Positions 23,725 through 31,093 of a stretch of DNA of 38,170 nt are shown here, in pieces. The notes beneath the pieces were generated by a model. The model was not told the DNA's origin, did no database searches, and saw only the letters and a list, made by a program, of their open reading frames with translations. The DNA is from Methylobacterium isbiliense (GTDB lineage Bacteria; Pseudomonadota; Alphaproteobacteria; Rhizobiales; Beijerinckiaceae), in contig NZ_BPQQ01000072.1 in the NCBI RefSeq assembly GCF_022179325.1, positions 1-38,170 on the forward strand, in the 5' to 3' direction. Made by a program: the position numbers and the translations under genes. Numbering within the stretch: position 1 is the first letter of the stretch; each line of letters opens with the position of its first letter.

Positions 23725-23822
23725 CGGACATCCACCTGTTCGCCTTCGTGATCGTGCCGCTGACGGTTCTGGTGCTGGGCTGGATCCTGGCCTTCTGGGC
23801 GTGCTGGGTCGTGTCGAAGTAA
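23721..23822 (+). CDS. 33-residue single-span membrane protein
   Basis: A GTG start overlapping the TGA at 23722 opens a 33-codon frame ending in TAA at 23820-23822. After MTDIHLF the product is one long hydrophobic helix (AFVIVPLTVLVLGW and ILAFWACWVV) with a Lys at the C-terminus. It is probably an inner-membrane peptide. It is the third gene of a GTGA-coupled chain after the amidase. Codon use is GC-rich and normal. No family is recognised. Such short genes are easily missed, and the coupling plus the hydrophobic pattern are the evidence for it. Confidence 0.55.
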   Translation: MTDIHLFAFVIVPLTVLVLGWILAFWACWVVSK

Positions 23823-23834
23823 CGCGCCTGCGCA

Positions 23835-23857
23835 TCCCGCGCCATTTCGGCGCGGGA
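23835..23857 (+). terminator. hairpin closing the amidase transcript
   Basis: TCCCGCGCC (23835-23843) and GGCGCGGGA (23849-23857) make a perfect 9-bp stem with a 5-nt loop, 12 nt after the 33-residue gene. There is no T run. Its position fits the end of the djlA-like to small-protein operon. Confidence 0.5.
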
Positions 23858-24076
23858 GCGGGTTGCACACCGGATGTGCTGACCCTGCACTTGTTTGCTG
23901 CCTAAGATTGCGCCAGACACCGCCGCGGTGATCGGGGCGCGGCGACGCATGCCCGGTGGGCCGCCGGTCATCCTCGTGGCACCGTCAGATCTCCTTGCCC
24001 TTCGCGCGGCCTTTCGACCAGAGAGGCCGACAGATGCGCCGGCCCACGAGAACGGCGCGCATCCGAGGAACGCCGC

Positions 24077-25267
24077 ATGTCCCACAAGCCCGGCCGCCCC
24101 TTCCTGCACATCCCGGGGCCGACCAACGTGCCGCTGCCGATCCTGGCCGCGACCGCCCGCCCGACCATCGACCACCGCAGCGCGGAGTTCGGCCGGCTCG
24201 GGCGCGAGGTGCTGGCCGGCATCAGGACCATCTTCAAGACCCGCAACCCGGTGCTGATCTACGCCGCCTCCGGCACCGCCGGCTGGGAGGCCGCTCTGCT
24301 CAACACGCTGTCGCCCGGCGACCGGGTGCTGATGTACGAGACCGGCCAGTTCGCGACCCTGTGGGCCAGGATGGCGCGCAAGCTCGGCCTGGAGCCGGAA
24401 TTCCTCAAGGGCGACTGGCGCTCCGCCGTCGACGTGGCGGCGATCGAGGCGCGGCTCGCGGAGGATCGCGCGCATGCCGTCAAGGCGGTCTGCATCGTCC
24501 ACAACGAGACCGCCACCGGCACGCTCTCGGACGTGGCGGGCGTGCGCGCCGCCCTCGACCGCACCGGGCACCCGGCCCTGCTGATGGTCGACACCATCTC
24601 GTCGCTGGCCTCCACCGACTACCGGCACGACGAGTGGGGCGTCGACGTCACGGTGGGCGGCTCGCAGAAGGGCCTGATGCTGCCGCCCGGCCTCGCCTTC
24701 AACGCGGTCTCCGACAAGGCGCTGGCGGCCGCCAAGCAGGCGCGGCTGGCGCGGGCCTATTTCGACTGGGAGGACATGCTGGCCATCAACGAGACCGGCT
24801 ACTTCCCCACCACGCCGGCGGTGAACCTGCTGTTCGGCCTCAAGGTCGCGATCGAGACCCTGCACGCGGAGGGGCTGGACGCGGTCTTCGCCCGCCACGC
24901 CCGCGCCGCCGCGGCGACCCGCCGGGCGGTGCGCCACTGGGGTCTGGAACTCCAGTGCCGCGACGAGGCGCAGGCCTCCCCCACCGTCACGGCGGTGCGG
25001 ATGCCCGACGGCGTCTCGGCCGACGCCTTCCGGGCGGAGGTGCTGGAGCGGTTCAACCTGACGCTCGGCGGCGGGCTCGGCCCGCTTGCCGACCGGGTCT
25101 TCCGCATCGGCCATATCGGCGATTTCAACGACCTGACGATCGCCGCCGTCCTGTCGGGCGTCGAGATGGGCCTGCGGCTGGCGGGCGTCCCGCACCGGGC
25201 CGGCGGGGCGGACGCCGCCCAGCGCGTGCTGGCGGGCGAGACCGAGATGCTGCGGGCCGCCGAGTAG
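24077..25267 (+). CDS. sgaA: serine--glyoxylate aminotransferase (class V)
   Basis: The enzyme transfers the amino group of serine to glyoxylate, giving hydroxypyruvate and glycine, a step of the serine cycle used by methylotrophs. The 396-residue protein begins with the family-typical GRPFLHIPGPTNVP. It has ASGTAGWEAAL for phosphate binding, VDTISSLAS (Asp172 region) and the PLP-lysine motif GGSQKG with Lys198. The start at 24077 has GAGGAA 6 nt upstream. TAG is followed directly by TGA. No other serine-cycle gene (hprA, mtdA, glyA, ppc) is in the window. It is either an isolated sga or a second copy, and a related alanine--glyoxylate transaminase cannot be excluded. Confidence 0.88.
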   Translation: MSHKPGRPFLHIPGPTNVPLPILAATARPTIDHRSAEFGRLGREVLAGIRTIFKTRNPVLIYAASGTAGWEAALLNTLSPGDRVLMYETGQFATLWARMARKLGLEPEFLKGDWRSAVDVAAIEARLAEDRAHAVKAVCIVHNETATGTLSDVAGVRAALDRTGHPALLMVDTISSLASTDYRHDEWGVDVTVGGSQKGLMLPPGLAFNAVSDKALAAAKQARLARAYFDWEDMLAINETGYFPTTPAVNLLFGLKVAIETLHAEGLDAVFARHARAAAATRRAVRHWGLELQCRDEAQASPTVTAVRMPDGVSADAFRAEVLERFNLTLGGGLGPLADRVFRIGHIGDFNDLTIAAVLSGVEMGLRLAGVPHRAGGADAAQRVLAGETEMLRAAE

Positions 25268-25273
25268 TGACCG

Positions 25274-25298
25274 GGCGGGCGCCGGGACGGCGCCCGCC
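25274..25298. terminator. bidirectional hairpin between convergent sgaA and terC-family gene
   Basis: GGCGGGCGCC (25274-25283) pairs perfectly with GGCGCCCGCC (25289-25298) around a GGGAC loop. It fills the 34-nt gap between the two stop codons, where a shared terminator is expected. Confidence 0.55.
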
Positions 25299-25301
25299 GC
25301 A

Positions 25302-26360
25302 TCACCCGCGCGCCGGGCGCTCCACGCTCGCGTGCGCGGCGTCCCGGGTCCGCCACAGGCTGTAGGTGATCCCGCCCGCGAGCAGCACCACCGTGACCAC
25401 CAGCGAGACCCAGGGCTCGATGTGGACCCACCCGAACGTGTCGGCCACCACGATCTTCGCGCCGATGAAGATCAGGATCAGGGCGAGCGCCGTCTTGAGG
25501 TAGGCGAAGCGGTCCACCATGGCGGCAAGCGCGAAGTAGAGCGCGCGCAGACCCAGAATCGCGAAAATGTTCGAGGTGTAGACCACGTAGGTGTCGGTGG
25601 TGATCGCGAAGATCGCCGGCACGCTGTCGACCGCGAAGATCACGTCGGCGCCGTTCACCAGCACCAGCGCGAGGGCGAGCGGGGTGAACCAGCGCACCAT
25701 CTTCCCGGTCTGCGGGTCCGGCAGTCGGACCATGAACCTCTGCCCGTGCAACTCGGTGGTGATGCGGAAGCGGCTGCGCATCCACGCGGCGAAGCGCCCC
25801 GCCGTCTCGCCCTCGTCCGTCTCGTGGTTGCCCGGAACGAGCATCTTGGCGCCGGCATAGATCAGGAAGGCGGCAAAGAGCGTCAGCACCCATTCGGCCT
25901 CGTGCACCAGCGCCGCGCCGAGCCCGATCATCAGGCCGCGCAGCACCACCGCCGCCAGGATGCCCCACAGCAGCACCCGGTGCTGGTTCACGCGCGGGAT
26001 GCCGAGGAAGCCGAAGATCACCGCGATGACAAAGACGTTGTCCATCGACAGCGACTTCTCGACCACCAGACCCGCGAGGTATTCCTGCCCCGCCTGCGGC
26101 CCGAGATGCCACCAGATCCAGCCTCCGAAGATCAGCCCGAGGCCGAGATAGAAGGCCGTGAGGAGCAGGCTCTCCTTCACGCCGATCTCGCGGTTCTTGT
26201 CGCGGTGCAGGAGGCCGAGGTCGAAGGCGAGGAGCAGGAAGATGACGGCGTGGAAGGCCAGCCACATCCAGACCGGTTTGCCGAGCCAGGCCATGTAGAG
26301 GAAATCGATCATGCGTCGGACCATCGATGCTTCGGTTGAGGAAAGCATCGGCTCCGACAT
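25302..26360 (-). CDS. TerC/Alx-family integral membrane protein
   Basis: The 352-residue protein has about nine hydrophobic helices and the TerC hallmarks: FDLGLLHR in an early helix, EKSLSMDNVFVIAVIFG, and NGADVIFAVDSVPAIFAIT with paired Asp residues in the membrane. The family includes Alx and other proteins linked to manganese export and metal loading of secreted enzymes, and tellurite-resistance TerC. Which applies here is unknown. The start is uncertain. ATG at 26360 gives the longest form, but ATGs at 26348, 26324 and 26312 are alternatives with no strong ribosome binding site. A 7-bp hairpin (26326-26349) would fall in the leader if a later start is used. No yybP-ykoY manganese riboswitch was found upstream. 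Confidence 0.9.
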   Translation of the reverse strand: MSEPMLSSTEASMVRRMIDFLYMAWLGKPVWMWLAFHAVIFLLLAFDLGLLHRDKNREIGVKESLLLTAFYLGLGLIFGGWIWWHLGPQAGQEYLAGLVVEKSLSMDNVFVIAVIFGFLGIPRVNQHRVLLWGILAAVVLRGLMIGLGAALVHEAEWVLTLFAAFLIYAGAKMLVPGNHETDEGETAGRFAAWMRSRFRITTELHGQRFMVRLPDPQTGKMVRWFTPLALALVLVNGADVIFAVDSVPAIFAITTDTYVVYTSNIFAILGLRALYFALAAMVDRFAYLKTALALILIFIGAKIVVADTFGWVHIEPWVSLVVTVVLLAGGITYSLWRTRDAAHASVERPARG

Positions 26361-26506
26361 CGCGAGCGCGCACGCGCAGCTCGCCAGAGGGGCCCGCAGC
26401 CGATGGGCACGGACTTAAGTTCGGCGTCGGACCGGATCAAGGGCGCCGGTCGCGCGCGTCCTCGCCGGCTTGACAGCGCCGTCCGCCCGCCCGCTTGGGT
26501 GCGGGC

Positions 26507-27748
26507 ATGACGGACGAGACGAACGGACGCCGGAAGGCGGTGGTGGTCGGCGCCGGGCCGGCGGGCCTCGCCGCCGCGGAGGTGCTGGCCGGCGCGGGGC
26601 TCGCCGTCACGGTGGCGGAGCGGATGCCCTCGCCGGCCCGCAAGCTCCTGATCGCCGGCCGCGGCGGCCTCAACCTCACCCACGGCGAGCCGCTGGAGCG
26701 CTTCCTCGGCCGCTACCGTCCGCACGCCCCGCTCCTCGACGCAGCGGTGCGGGCTTTCCCGCCCGAGGCCCTGCGGGCGTGGTGCGACGGCCTCGGCCAG
26801 CCGACCTTCATCGGATCGAGCGGGCGGGTGTTTCCGCAGGCCTTCAAGGCCTCGCCGCTCCTGCGCGCGTGGCTCGCGCGGCTTGACGCGCTCGGAGTCG
26901 TCCTGCGCACGCGCACCCGCTGGACCGGATGGGGGCCGGACGGCTCCCTCGTGTTCGCGCACCCGGACGGGCCGGCGGCGCTGCGTCCGGACGTGGCCGT
27001 CCTGGCGCTCGGCGGGGCGAGCTGGCCGCGGCTCGGCGCGGACGGCGCCTGGGTGCCCGTCCTCGCCCGGGAGGGGATCCCGGTGGCGCCCCTGCGCGCG
27101 GCCAATGCCGGGTTCACGGTCGGATGGTCGGCCATCTTCGCGCAGCGCTTCGCGGGTGCGCCGCTCAAGCGCATCGCCCTGTCGTTCGGCGCGGAGCGGG
27201 TGCGGGGCGAGGCCGTGATCACCGCGGACGGGATCGAGGGCGGGGCGGTCTATGCCCTCTCGGGACCCTTGCGGGACGCCGTGCTGGCCGACGGCGCAGC
27301 GGTCGCGACGCTCGACCTGCGGCCGGATCTCGACGCGGCCGCCCTGGCGAAGCGGCTCGCCGCAGCCCGGCCGGATCAGTCGCGCGCCACCACCCTGCGC
27401 AAGGCCGCAGGCCTGAGCCCCGTGGCGGCGGGTCTGCTGCGCGAGAGCGCACGCGAGAGCGCAGGCGGGGCGCTCCCCGCCGCGCCCGCGGCGCTGGCGG
27501 GCCTCATCAAGGCCGCGCCCCTGCGGCTCACCGGCATCCAGCCCATCGCGCGGGCGATCTCCAGCGCGGGAGGAATCGGCTTCCAGGCCCTCGACGGGCG
27601 CTTCATGCTGAGGGCGCGGCCCGGGACCTTCGCGGCCGGCGAGATGCTGGACTGGGAGGCGCCGACCGGCGGCTACCTGCTCCAGGCGAGCATCGCCACG
27701 GGCCGCGCGGCGGCGGCGGGCGCGCTGGCGTGGCTCGCCGAGCGCTGA
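26507..27748 (+). CDS. TIGR03862-type FAD-dependent flavoprotein (HI0933-like)
   Basis: The 413-residue protein has a Rossmann FAD-binding motif VVVGAGPAGLAAAE (glycines at 15-20). The HI0933-family segment RKLLIAGRGGLNLTH follows, and the C-terminal FAD-contact region AGEMLDWEAPTGGYLLQ. Proteins of this group are predicted NAD(P)/FAD-dependent oxidoreductases with no firmly known substrate. ATG at 26507 is chosen over an in-frame TTG at 26495. It is divergent from the TerC gene and convergent with the PaiB-like gene, with 27 nt between the stops. A TTGACA at 26470 has no matching -10 element. Confidence 0.88.
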   Translation: MTDETNGRRKAVVVGAGPAGLAAAEVLAGAGLAVTVAERMPSPARKLLIAGRGGLNLTHGEPLERFLGRYRPHAPLLDAAVRAFPPEALRAWCDGLGQPTFIGSSGRVFPQAFKASPLLRAWLARLDALGVVLRTRTRWTGWGPDGSLVFAHPDGPAALRPDVAVLALGGASWPRLGADGAWVPVLAREGIPVAPLRAANAGFTVGWSAIFAQRFAGAPLKRIALSFGAERVRGEAVITADGIEGGAVYALSGPLRDAVLADGAAVATLDLRPDLDAAALAKRLAAARPDQSRATTLRKAAGLSPVAAGLLRESARESAGGALPAAPAALAGLIKAAPLRLTGIQPIARAISSAGGIGFQALDGRFMLRARPGTFAAGEMLDWEAPTGGYLLQASIATGRAAAAGALAWLAER

Positions 27749-27775
27749 GCCCGGCCCGTGCGCCGCGCAGCCGGA

Positions 27776-28399
27776 TCAGCCCGGGATCAGCGTGGCGACG
27801 TGGCGGTCCGCCTCGCCCTCGCTCGCCGCCAGCCCGGCCCGGACGCCGGCCCGGTCCGCCTCGCTCCGGTTCTGGCTCATCTTGCGCTTGCCCTCCAGGC
27901 GCGCGATCGGCAGCCGCAGGCCGACGATCCCGCGCAGCTGCGCGGCGATGAAGGCCGGCGGGGCGTCGTCCACCGCCCAGGCCCGCTCGCGCGCGCCCTC
28001 GTGCAGGTTCGTCAGCCGCGTCACCACCGCGAGGAGCCGGTCCGCATCCTCGAAGAACTCCGGCGTCCCGTAGGCGTGGACCGCGACGTAGTTCCAGGTC
28101 GGCACGACCTTCCCGGTCTCCTGCTTGGTCGCGTACCAGGACGGGGTGACGTAGGCGTCCGGTCCGGTGAACAGCACCAGCGCCTCCCCCTGCGCCGGCT
28201 CCCGCCACTGCGGGTTGGCCCGCGCGAGGTGGCCGTAGAGCACGCCGAACTCCCCCTCGGTCTCGTCGAGGAAGAGGGGAAGCGGCGTGCAGAGCAGGCC
28301 GGCCGCGGTGGCGGTGACGAGGTTGGCGAGCCGCACCGCCCGCATGGTCGCGTGGATGGCGGGCAGGTCGTCCTCGCGGAACGCGGGCGGGATGTACAT
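27776..28399 (-). CDS. PaiB-like FMN-binding split-barrel protein
   Basis: The 207-residue protein matches the PaiB family (FMN-binding negative transcriptional regulators): MYIPPAFREDD at the start, then the split-barrel region with PLFLDE and FGVLYGHLARANPQW. It also has VTPSWYATKQETGKVVPTWNYVAVHAYG and a C-terminal KRKMSQNRSEADRAGV that is highly typical. The name derives from Bacillus PaiB, but direct DNA binding is not evident. An FMN-dependent activity is as likely. The start at 28399 has an excellent AGGAGG site. It is divergent from a MocR-type regulator, a pairing that suggests the regulator controls it. Confidence 0.9.
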   Translation of the reverse strand: MYIPPAFREDDLPAIHATMRAVRLANLVTATAAGLLCTPLPLFLDETEGEFGVLYGHLARANPQWREPAQGEALVLFTGPDAYVTPSWYATKQETGKVVPTWNYVAVHAYGTPEFFEDADRLLAVVTRLTNLHEGARERAWAVDDAPPAFIAAQLRGIVGLRLPIARLEGKRKMSQNRSEADRAGVRAGLAASEGEADRHVATLIPG

Positions 28400-28413
28400 C
28401 GGGGCCTCCTGGC

Positions 28414-28439
28414 GCGCGGCGCCGCGCATGGCGCCGCGC
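28414..28439. repeat. 10-bp-stem palindrome in the paiB leader
   Basis: GCGCGGCGCC (28414-28423) and GGCGCCGCGC (28430-28439) are exact reverse complements around GCGCAT. In the paiB mRNA this hairpin would end about 4 nt before the AGGAGG ribosome binding site (28405-28410), so it may influence translation or transcription start. A protein-binding site is also possible. Confidence 0.4.
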
Positions 28440-28442
28440 AGG

Positions 28443-28484
28443 CCTGGACCTAACCCAGGCACTGGCCCATCCTGAACGTCCAGT
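28443..28484. promoter_or_regulatory. paired inverted repeats, candidate MocR operator
   Basis: Two inverted repeats with CTGG cores lie side by side in the 99-nt divergent gap: CCTGG-N7-CCAGG (28443-28459) and ACTGG-N14-CCAGT (28461-28484). The four half-sites share CTGGnC-like sequence. MocR/GabR/PdxR regulators commonly bind repeated sites between themselves and a divergent target, which fits this layout. The site is 14 nt from the regulator start codon, consistent with autoregulation. Confidence 0.45.
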
Positions 28485-28498
28485 TCCGGCCTTTCTGC

Positions 28499-29995
28499 AT
28501 GGACCAGTCGTCTGCCGCTCCATCCTCCGCCCGGCCCGCCTCCATCGGCGCGCGGATCTGTGCGGCGCTGAAGGCCCAGATCGCCGAAGGGGTCTACGGA
28601 CCCGGCGCGCGCCTGCCCTCGACCCGGGCGCTCGCCGCCGAACTCGGGGTGTCGCGCACCACCGTCACGGCGGCCTACGAGCAGCTCATCGCCGAGGGGT
28701 ATCTCGAGACGCGGCAGGGGGCGCGGGCGCGGGTGGCCCCGGGCTTGGCGGCACCCGGAGGGACGTCCGCCCACGCCGCTCCGGTCTCCTCCGCTCCCCG
28801 CCTCTCGGCCTTCGGCCGCCGGCTGGTCGCCGCTGCGGTGCCGCGCCATCCTGCGCCGGCCCGGTCCGTCGCCGATCTCCGCTACGGCGATCTCGCGGGC
28901 GAGGACTTTCCGGTGCGGGCCTGGCGGCGCGCCCTCGACGGCGTGCTCGCGCGCCGGCCCGCCCGGCTCGCCTATGCGGATCCGCGCGGCCTGCCGGAGC
29001 TGCGCCACGCCCTCCAGGCCTATCTGTGGCGGGCGCGGGGATTGCGCTGCTCGCCCGAGCAGGTCGTCGTCGTCAACGGCTCGCAGCAGGCGCTCGATCT
29101 CTGCGCGCGGCTGCTGCTGGACCCGGGCGACGGCGTGGTGATCGAGGATCCCTGCTACGGCGCGGCCCGTCAGGCCTTCGCGGCCGCCGGCGCGCGGCTC
29201 CTCCCGGTGGCGGTGGATCAGGACGGCCTGCGCACCGGGGCGCTCGCCGGCCTCGGCCCGGCCCGGCTCGCCTACGTCACCCCCTCGCACCAGTTTCCGC
29301 TCGGCGGCGTGATGGCGGTGAGCCGGCGCCGCGAACTGCTGGCCTGGGCGCAGGGCGCGGGTGCGGTGATCGTCGAGGACGATTACGACGGCGAGTACCG
29401 GTTCGACGCCCGCCCCATCGAGGCGCTCCAGAGCCTCGACCGGGCCGGCGTCGTGGTCTACGTCGGCACGGTCTCCAAGACCCTCTCGCCGCAGCTGCGC
29501 CTCGGCTACATGGTGGTGCCGCCCGCCCTGGCGGCGGTGCTGGCCGCCGCCAAGCACGTGGCCGATCGGCACACGCCGGGTCCCGAACAGGCCGCGCTGG
29601 CGCAGCTTCTGGCGGATGGTGGCTACGAGCGCCACGTGCGGCGCGCGCGGCGCCGCAACGGCGAGCGGCGCGCCGCCCTGCTGGCGGCGCTGGCCGAGAC
29701 CCTGGGCGACCGCGTCAGCGTGTCGGGCGCCGCCGCCGGACTGCACGTGGTGGCGTGGTTCGACCGCGTGCCCGCGGCCCGCGAGGCCGCGATGGTCGCC
29801 GCCGCCCACGCGGCCGGCGTCGGCGTCTACCCGGTCTCCCCGCTCTACGATCCCGCCTCGGGCGGCCCGGCGCGGGCCGGCCTCGTGCTCGGCTATGCCA
29901 GCGCCGATCCGGCGGCGATCCGGGCGGGCATCGCCCGCCTCGCGACGGTGGTCGGGCGGTTCGAGGCGGCGCCCGTCACGGAGCCGCCCGTGTGA
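28499..29995 (+). CDS. MocR-family transcriptional regulator (GntR HTH plus aminotransferase domain, PdxR-like)
   Basis: The 498-residue protein fuses an N-terminal GntR winged helix-turn-helix to a class I aminotransferase-fold domain. The recognition region around residues 40-70 reads LPSTRALAAELGVSRTTV, then YEQLIAEGYLE. The aminotransferase domain has NGSQQALDLCARLLLDPGD, VEDDYDGEYRFD and the PLP-lysine motif GTVSKTLSPQLR with Lys327. MocR proteins sense PLP or amino-acid adducts. Members include PdxR (vitamin B6), GabR and TauR. The effector here is unknown. It is divergent from the PaiB-like gene, its likely target. The start at 28499 lacks a strong ribosome binding site. Confidence 0.92.
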   Translation: MDQSSAAPSSARPASIGARICAALKAQIAEGVYGPGARLPSTRALAAELGVSRTTVTAAYEQLIAEGYLETRQGARARVAPGLAAPGGTSAHAAPVSSAPRLSAFGRRLVAAAVPRHPAPARSVADLRYGDLAGEDFPVRAWRRALDGVLARRPARLAYADPRGLPELRHALQAYLWRARGLRCSPEQVVVVNGSQQALDLCARLLLDPGDGVVIEDPCYGAARQAFAAAGARLLPVAVDQDGLRTGALAGLGPARLAYVTPSHQFPLGGVMAVSRRRELLAWAQGAGAVIVEDDYDGEYRFDARPIEALQSLDRAGVVVYVGTVSKTLSPQLRLGYMVVPPALAAVLAAAKHVADRHTPGPEQAALAQLLADGGYERHVRRARRRNGERRAALLAALAETLGDRVSVSGAAAGLHVVAWFDRVPAAREAAMVAAAHAAGVGVYPVSPLYDPASGGPARAGLVLGYASADPAAIRAGIARLATVVGRFEAAPVTEPPV

Positions 29996-30119
29996 TCGCA
30001 CGGATCCTGTGGTGAAGGGCCGGCGCGGCGCCCGGGAGCGGATCATCCGGCCGTCGGCAAGATGCACCTCGCATCGCGGCCACACCCGTCGCGCTTCAGC
30101 CACTGGCAGACCCGGGGAG

Positions 30120-30143
30120 GCGCCGCCTTGCCCGCGGCGGCGC
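30120..30143 (+). terminator. GC hairpin downstream of the MocR gene
   Basis: GCGCCGCC (30120-30127) and GGCGGCGC (30136-30143) form a perfect 8-bp stem with an 8-nt loop, about 125 nt after the MocR gene stop. There is no T run. The 281-nt gap holding it (29996-30276) otherwise shows only the candidate promoter listed next. Confidence 0.3.
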
Positions 30144-30164
30144 TGCCTTGGCCATCGCTTCCGT

Positions 30165-30189
30165 GGAACGGTTTGGCGCTCTCGACGAT
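30165..30189 (+). promoter_or_regulatory. EcfG-like promoter with one mismatch
   Basis: GGAAC (30165-30169) and CGAT (30186-30189) are spaced by 16 nt. The general-stress consensus is GGAAC-N16/17-CGTT, so the -10 element has one mismatch. It would drive the two small genes beginning 88 nt downstream. Confidence 0.35.
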
Positions 30190-30276
30190 TTCTAAGCCCC
30201 GTCCGGATGCGCTCGCGCCGCCGGCGGCCCGACAGCATGGTGGTGCAAGGCGCACCTCCCCAATTCGGGAGTGCGA

Positions 30277-30507
30277 ATGATCTCCGCAGCAGAGGCGCTC
30301 TCAGCGGCGCAACGAACGGAATACGCGGATCGAGGGAGAGAAGATCTCGATCGGCGGTTGGCACGACTGAGCCAGGCGGAGCGGAATGCTTTCTGGAAGG
30401 CGGTGAACAGTGCCTACATCGCTCGCCCGATCGGCTCGCCGCGGCCGGAGGAGAGCCGCGCCGCTGCGCCGCGCCCTGCCCCGCCGCTCCTTGAGGAGGT
30501 TTGCTGA
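30277..30507 (+). CDS. small unknown protein (76 aa), first of a coupled pair
   Basis: No family is recognised. The 76-residue product is helical and charged in its first 50 residues (SAAQRTEYADRGREDLDRR and LSQAERNAFWKAVNSAYI) and ends in a Pro-rich tail finishing LLEEVC. It has no signal or membrane segment. ATG at 30277 is preceded by GGGAG 5 nt upstream. GTG at 30271 would add two residues. Its stop shares one base with the next start (TGATG), and the next gene's strong ribosome binding site lies within this gene. A degenerate EcfG-type promoter lies 88 nt upstream, so stress induction is possible. Confidence 0.55.
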   Translation: MISAAEALSAAQRTEYADRGREDLDRRLARLSQAERNAFWKAVNSAYIARPIGSPRPEESRAAAPRPAPPLLEEVC

Positions 30508-30848
30508 TGGCGCGACCCCATGATCCCCACGCCGATGCGCTGCGCGCCGCGCGCCGGATCGTCGAAGACGCCGGGATGAGGCTGGTTCAGGCTGCCCATC
30601 ACAATGATCCGACGGCGATCGCGGATGCGTGCCACAACCTGGTGGTGAGCATCGCTCAGGCCATCGTGGATGCGGAACAGGCCGCAGCCGAGCAAGGCCA
30701 GCGACGCGAGGAGGCCCATGCCGTCGCTGCGGGCGAGGTGACCGCACATTGGCGGAGCTGGCCCGCCACGCTGTTCGGCGTGCCCGGCCGGGTCGCTCTG
30801 GCGGTCGAGACGAAGGAAGCGACCCGGGAAGCCGGGCCGCCGAGATGA
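30507..30848 (+). CDS. small unknown protein (113 aa), second of a coupled pair
   Basis: No family is recognised. The 113-residue product appears mainly alpha-helical and Ala-rich (ADALRAARRIVEDAGMRLV, ADACHNLVVSIAQAIVDAE), with a short hydrophobic stretch SWPATLFGVPGRVALAVE near its end. It has no signal peptide. The start at 30507 is supported by an excellent GAGGAGGT site 6 nt upstream and by the TGATG overlap with the previous gene. The pair should be made together, and the proteins may interact. The 245 nt after it hold no recognisable element. Confidence 0.55.
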   Translation: MARPHDPHADALRAARRIVEDAGMRLVQAAHHNDPTAIADACHNLVVSIAQAIVDAEQAAAEQGQRREEAHAVAAGEVTAHWRSWPATLFGVPGRVALAVETKEATREAGPPR

Positions 30849-31093
30849 CGGGCTCCCGGCGCGGCGTCGCAGCCGCCTGACCTGTCGTCCGCCAGCCGGG
30901 GATCACTCCCGGCACGCAACACTCCATGCAATCCGCCTGAAAGCTTGCGCGCGTACAGGCAGGCGTGCGGGCTTCATCGTGCTCGTCTTCCCGCGTCTTC
31001 CCGCCCGCCCGAGTCCGAGCGCCCGCCGCAATCCACTGCCGGGCGCTTCCGACAGACGCCGGAGCGCACCAGACGCACGATCGGAGCGCTCGG

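Noticed and set aside
26470-26475. TTGACA as a promoter -35 for the flavoprotein gene
   Set aside because: No acceptable -10 hexamer occurs 16-18 nt downstream, only GC-rich sequence.
26361-26506. Possible yybP-ykoY manganese riboswitch upstream of the TerC-family gene
   Set aside because: The conserved GGGGAGTAG-type core and paired elements are absent on the minus strand.
27776-30364. 862-codon minus-strand frame fusing the PaiB-like protein to an N-terminal extension
   Set aside because: The extension is antisense to the MocR gene, and the strong AGGAGG before 28399 defines the true start.
30845-30880. 11-codon frame (ATGA overlap) after the 113-residue gene
   Set aside because: Too short, with no feature beyond the overlap. 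It is expected by chance.
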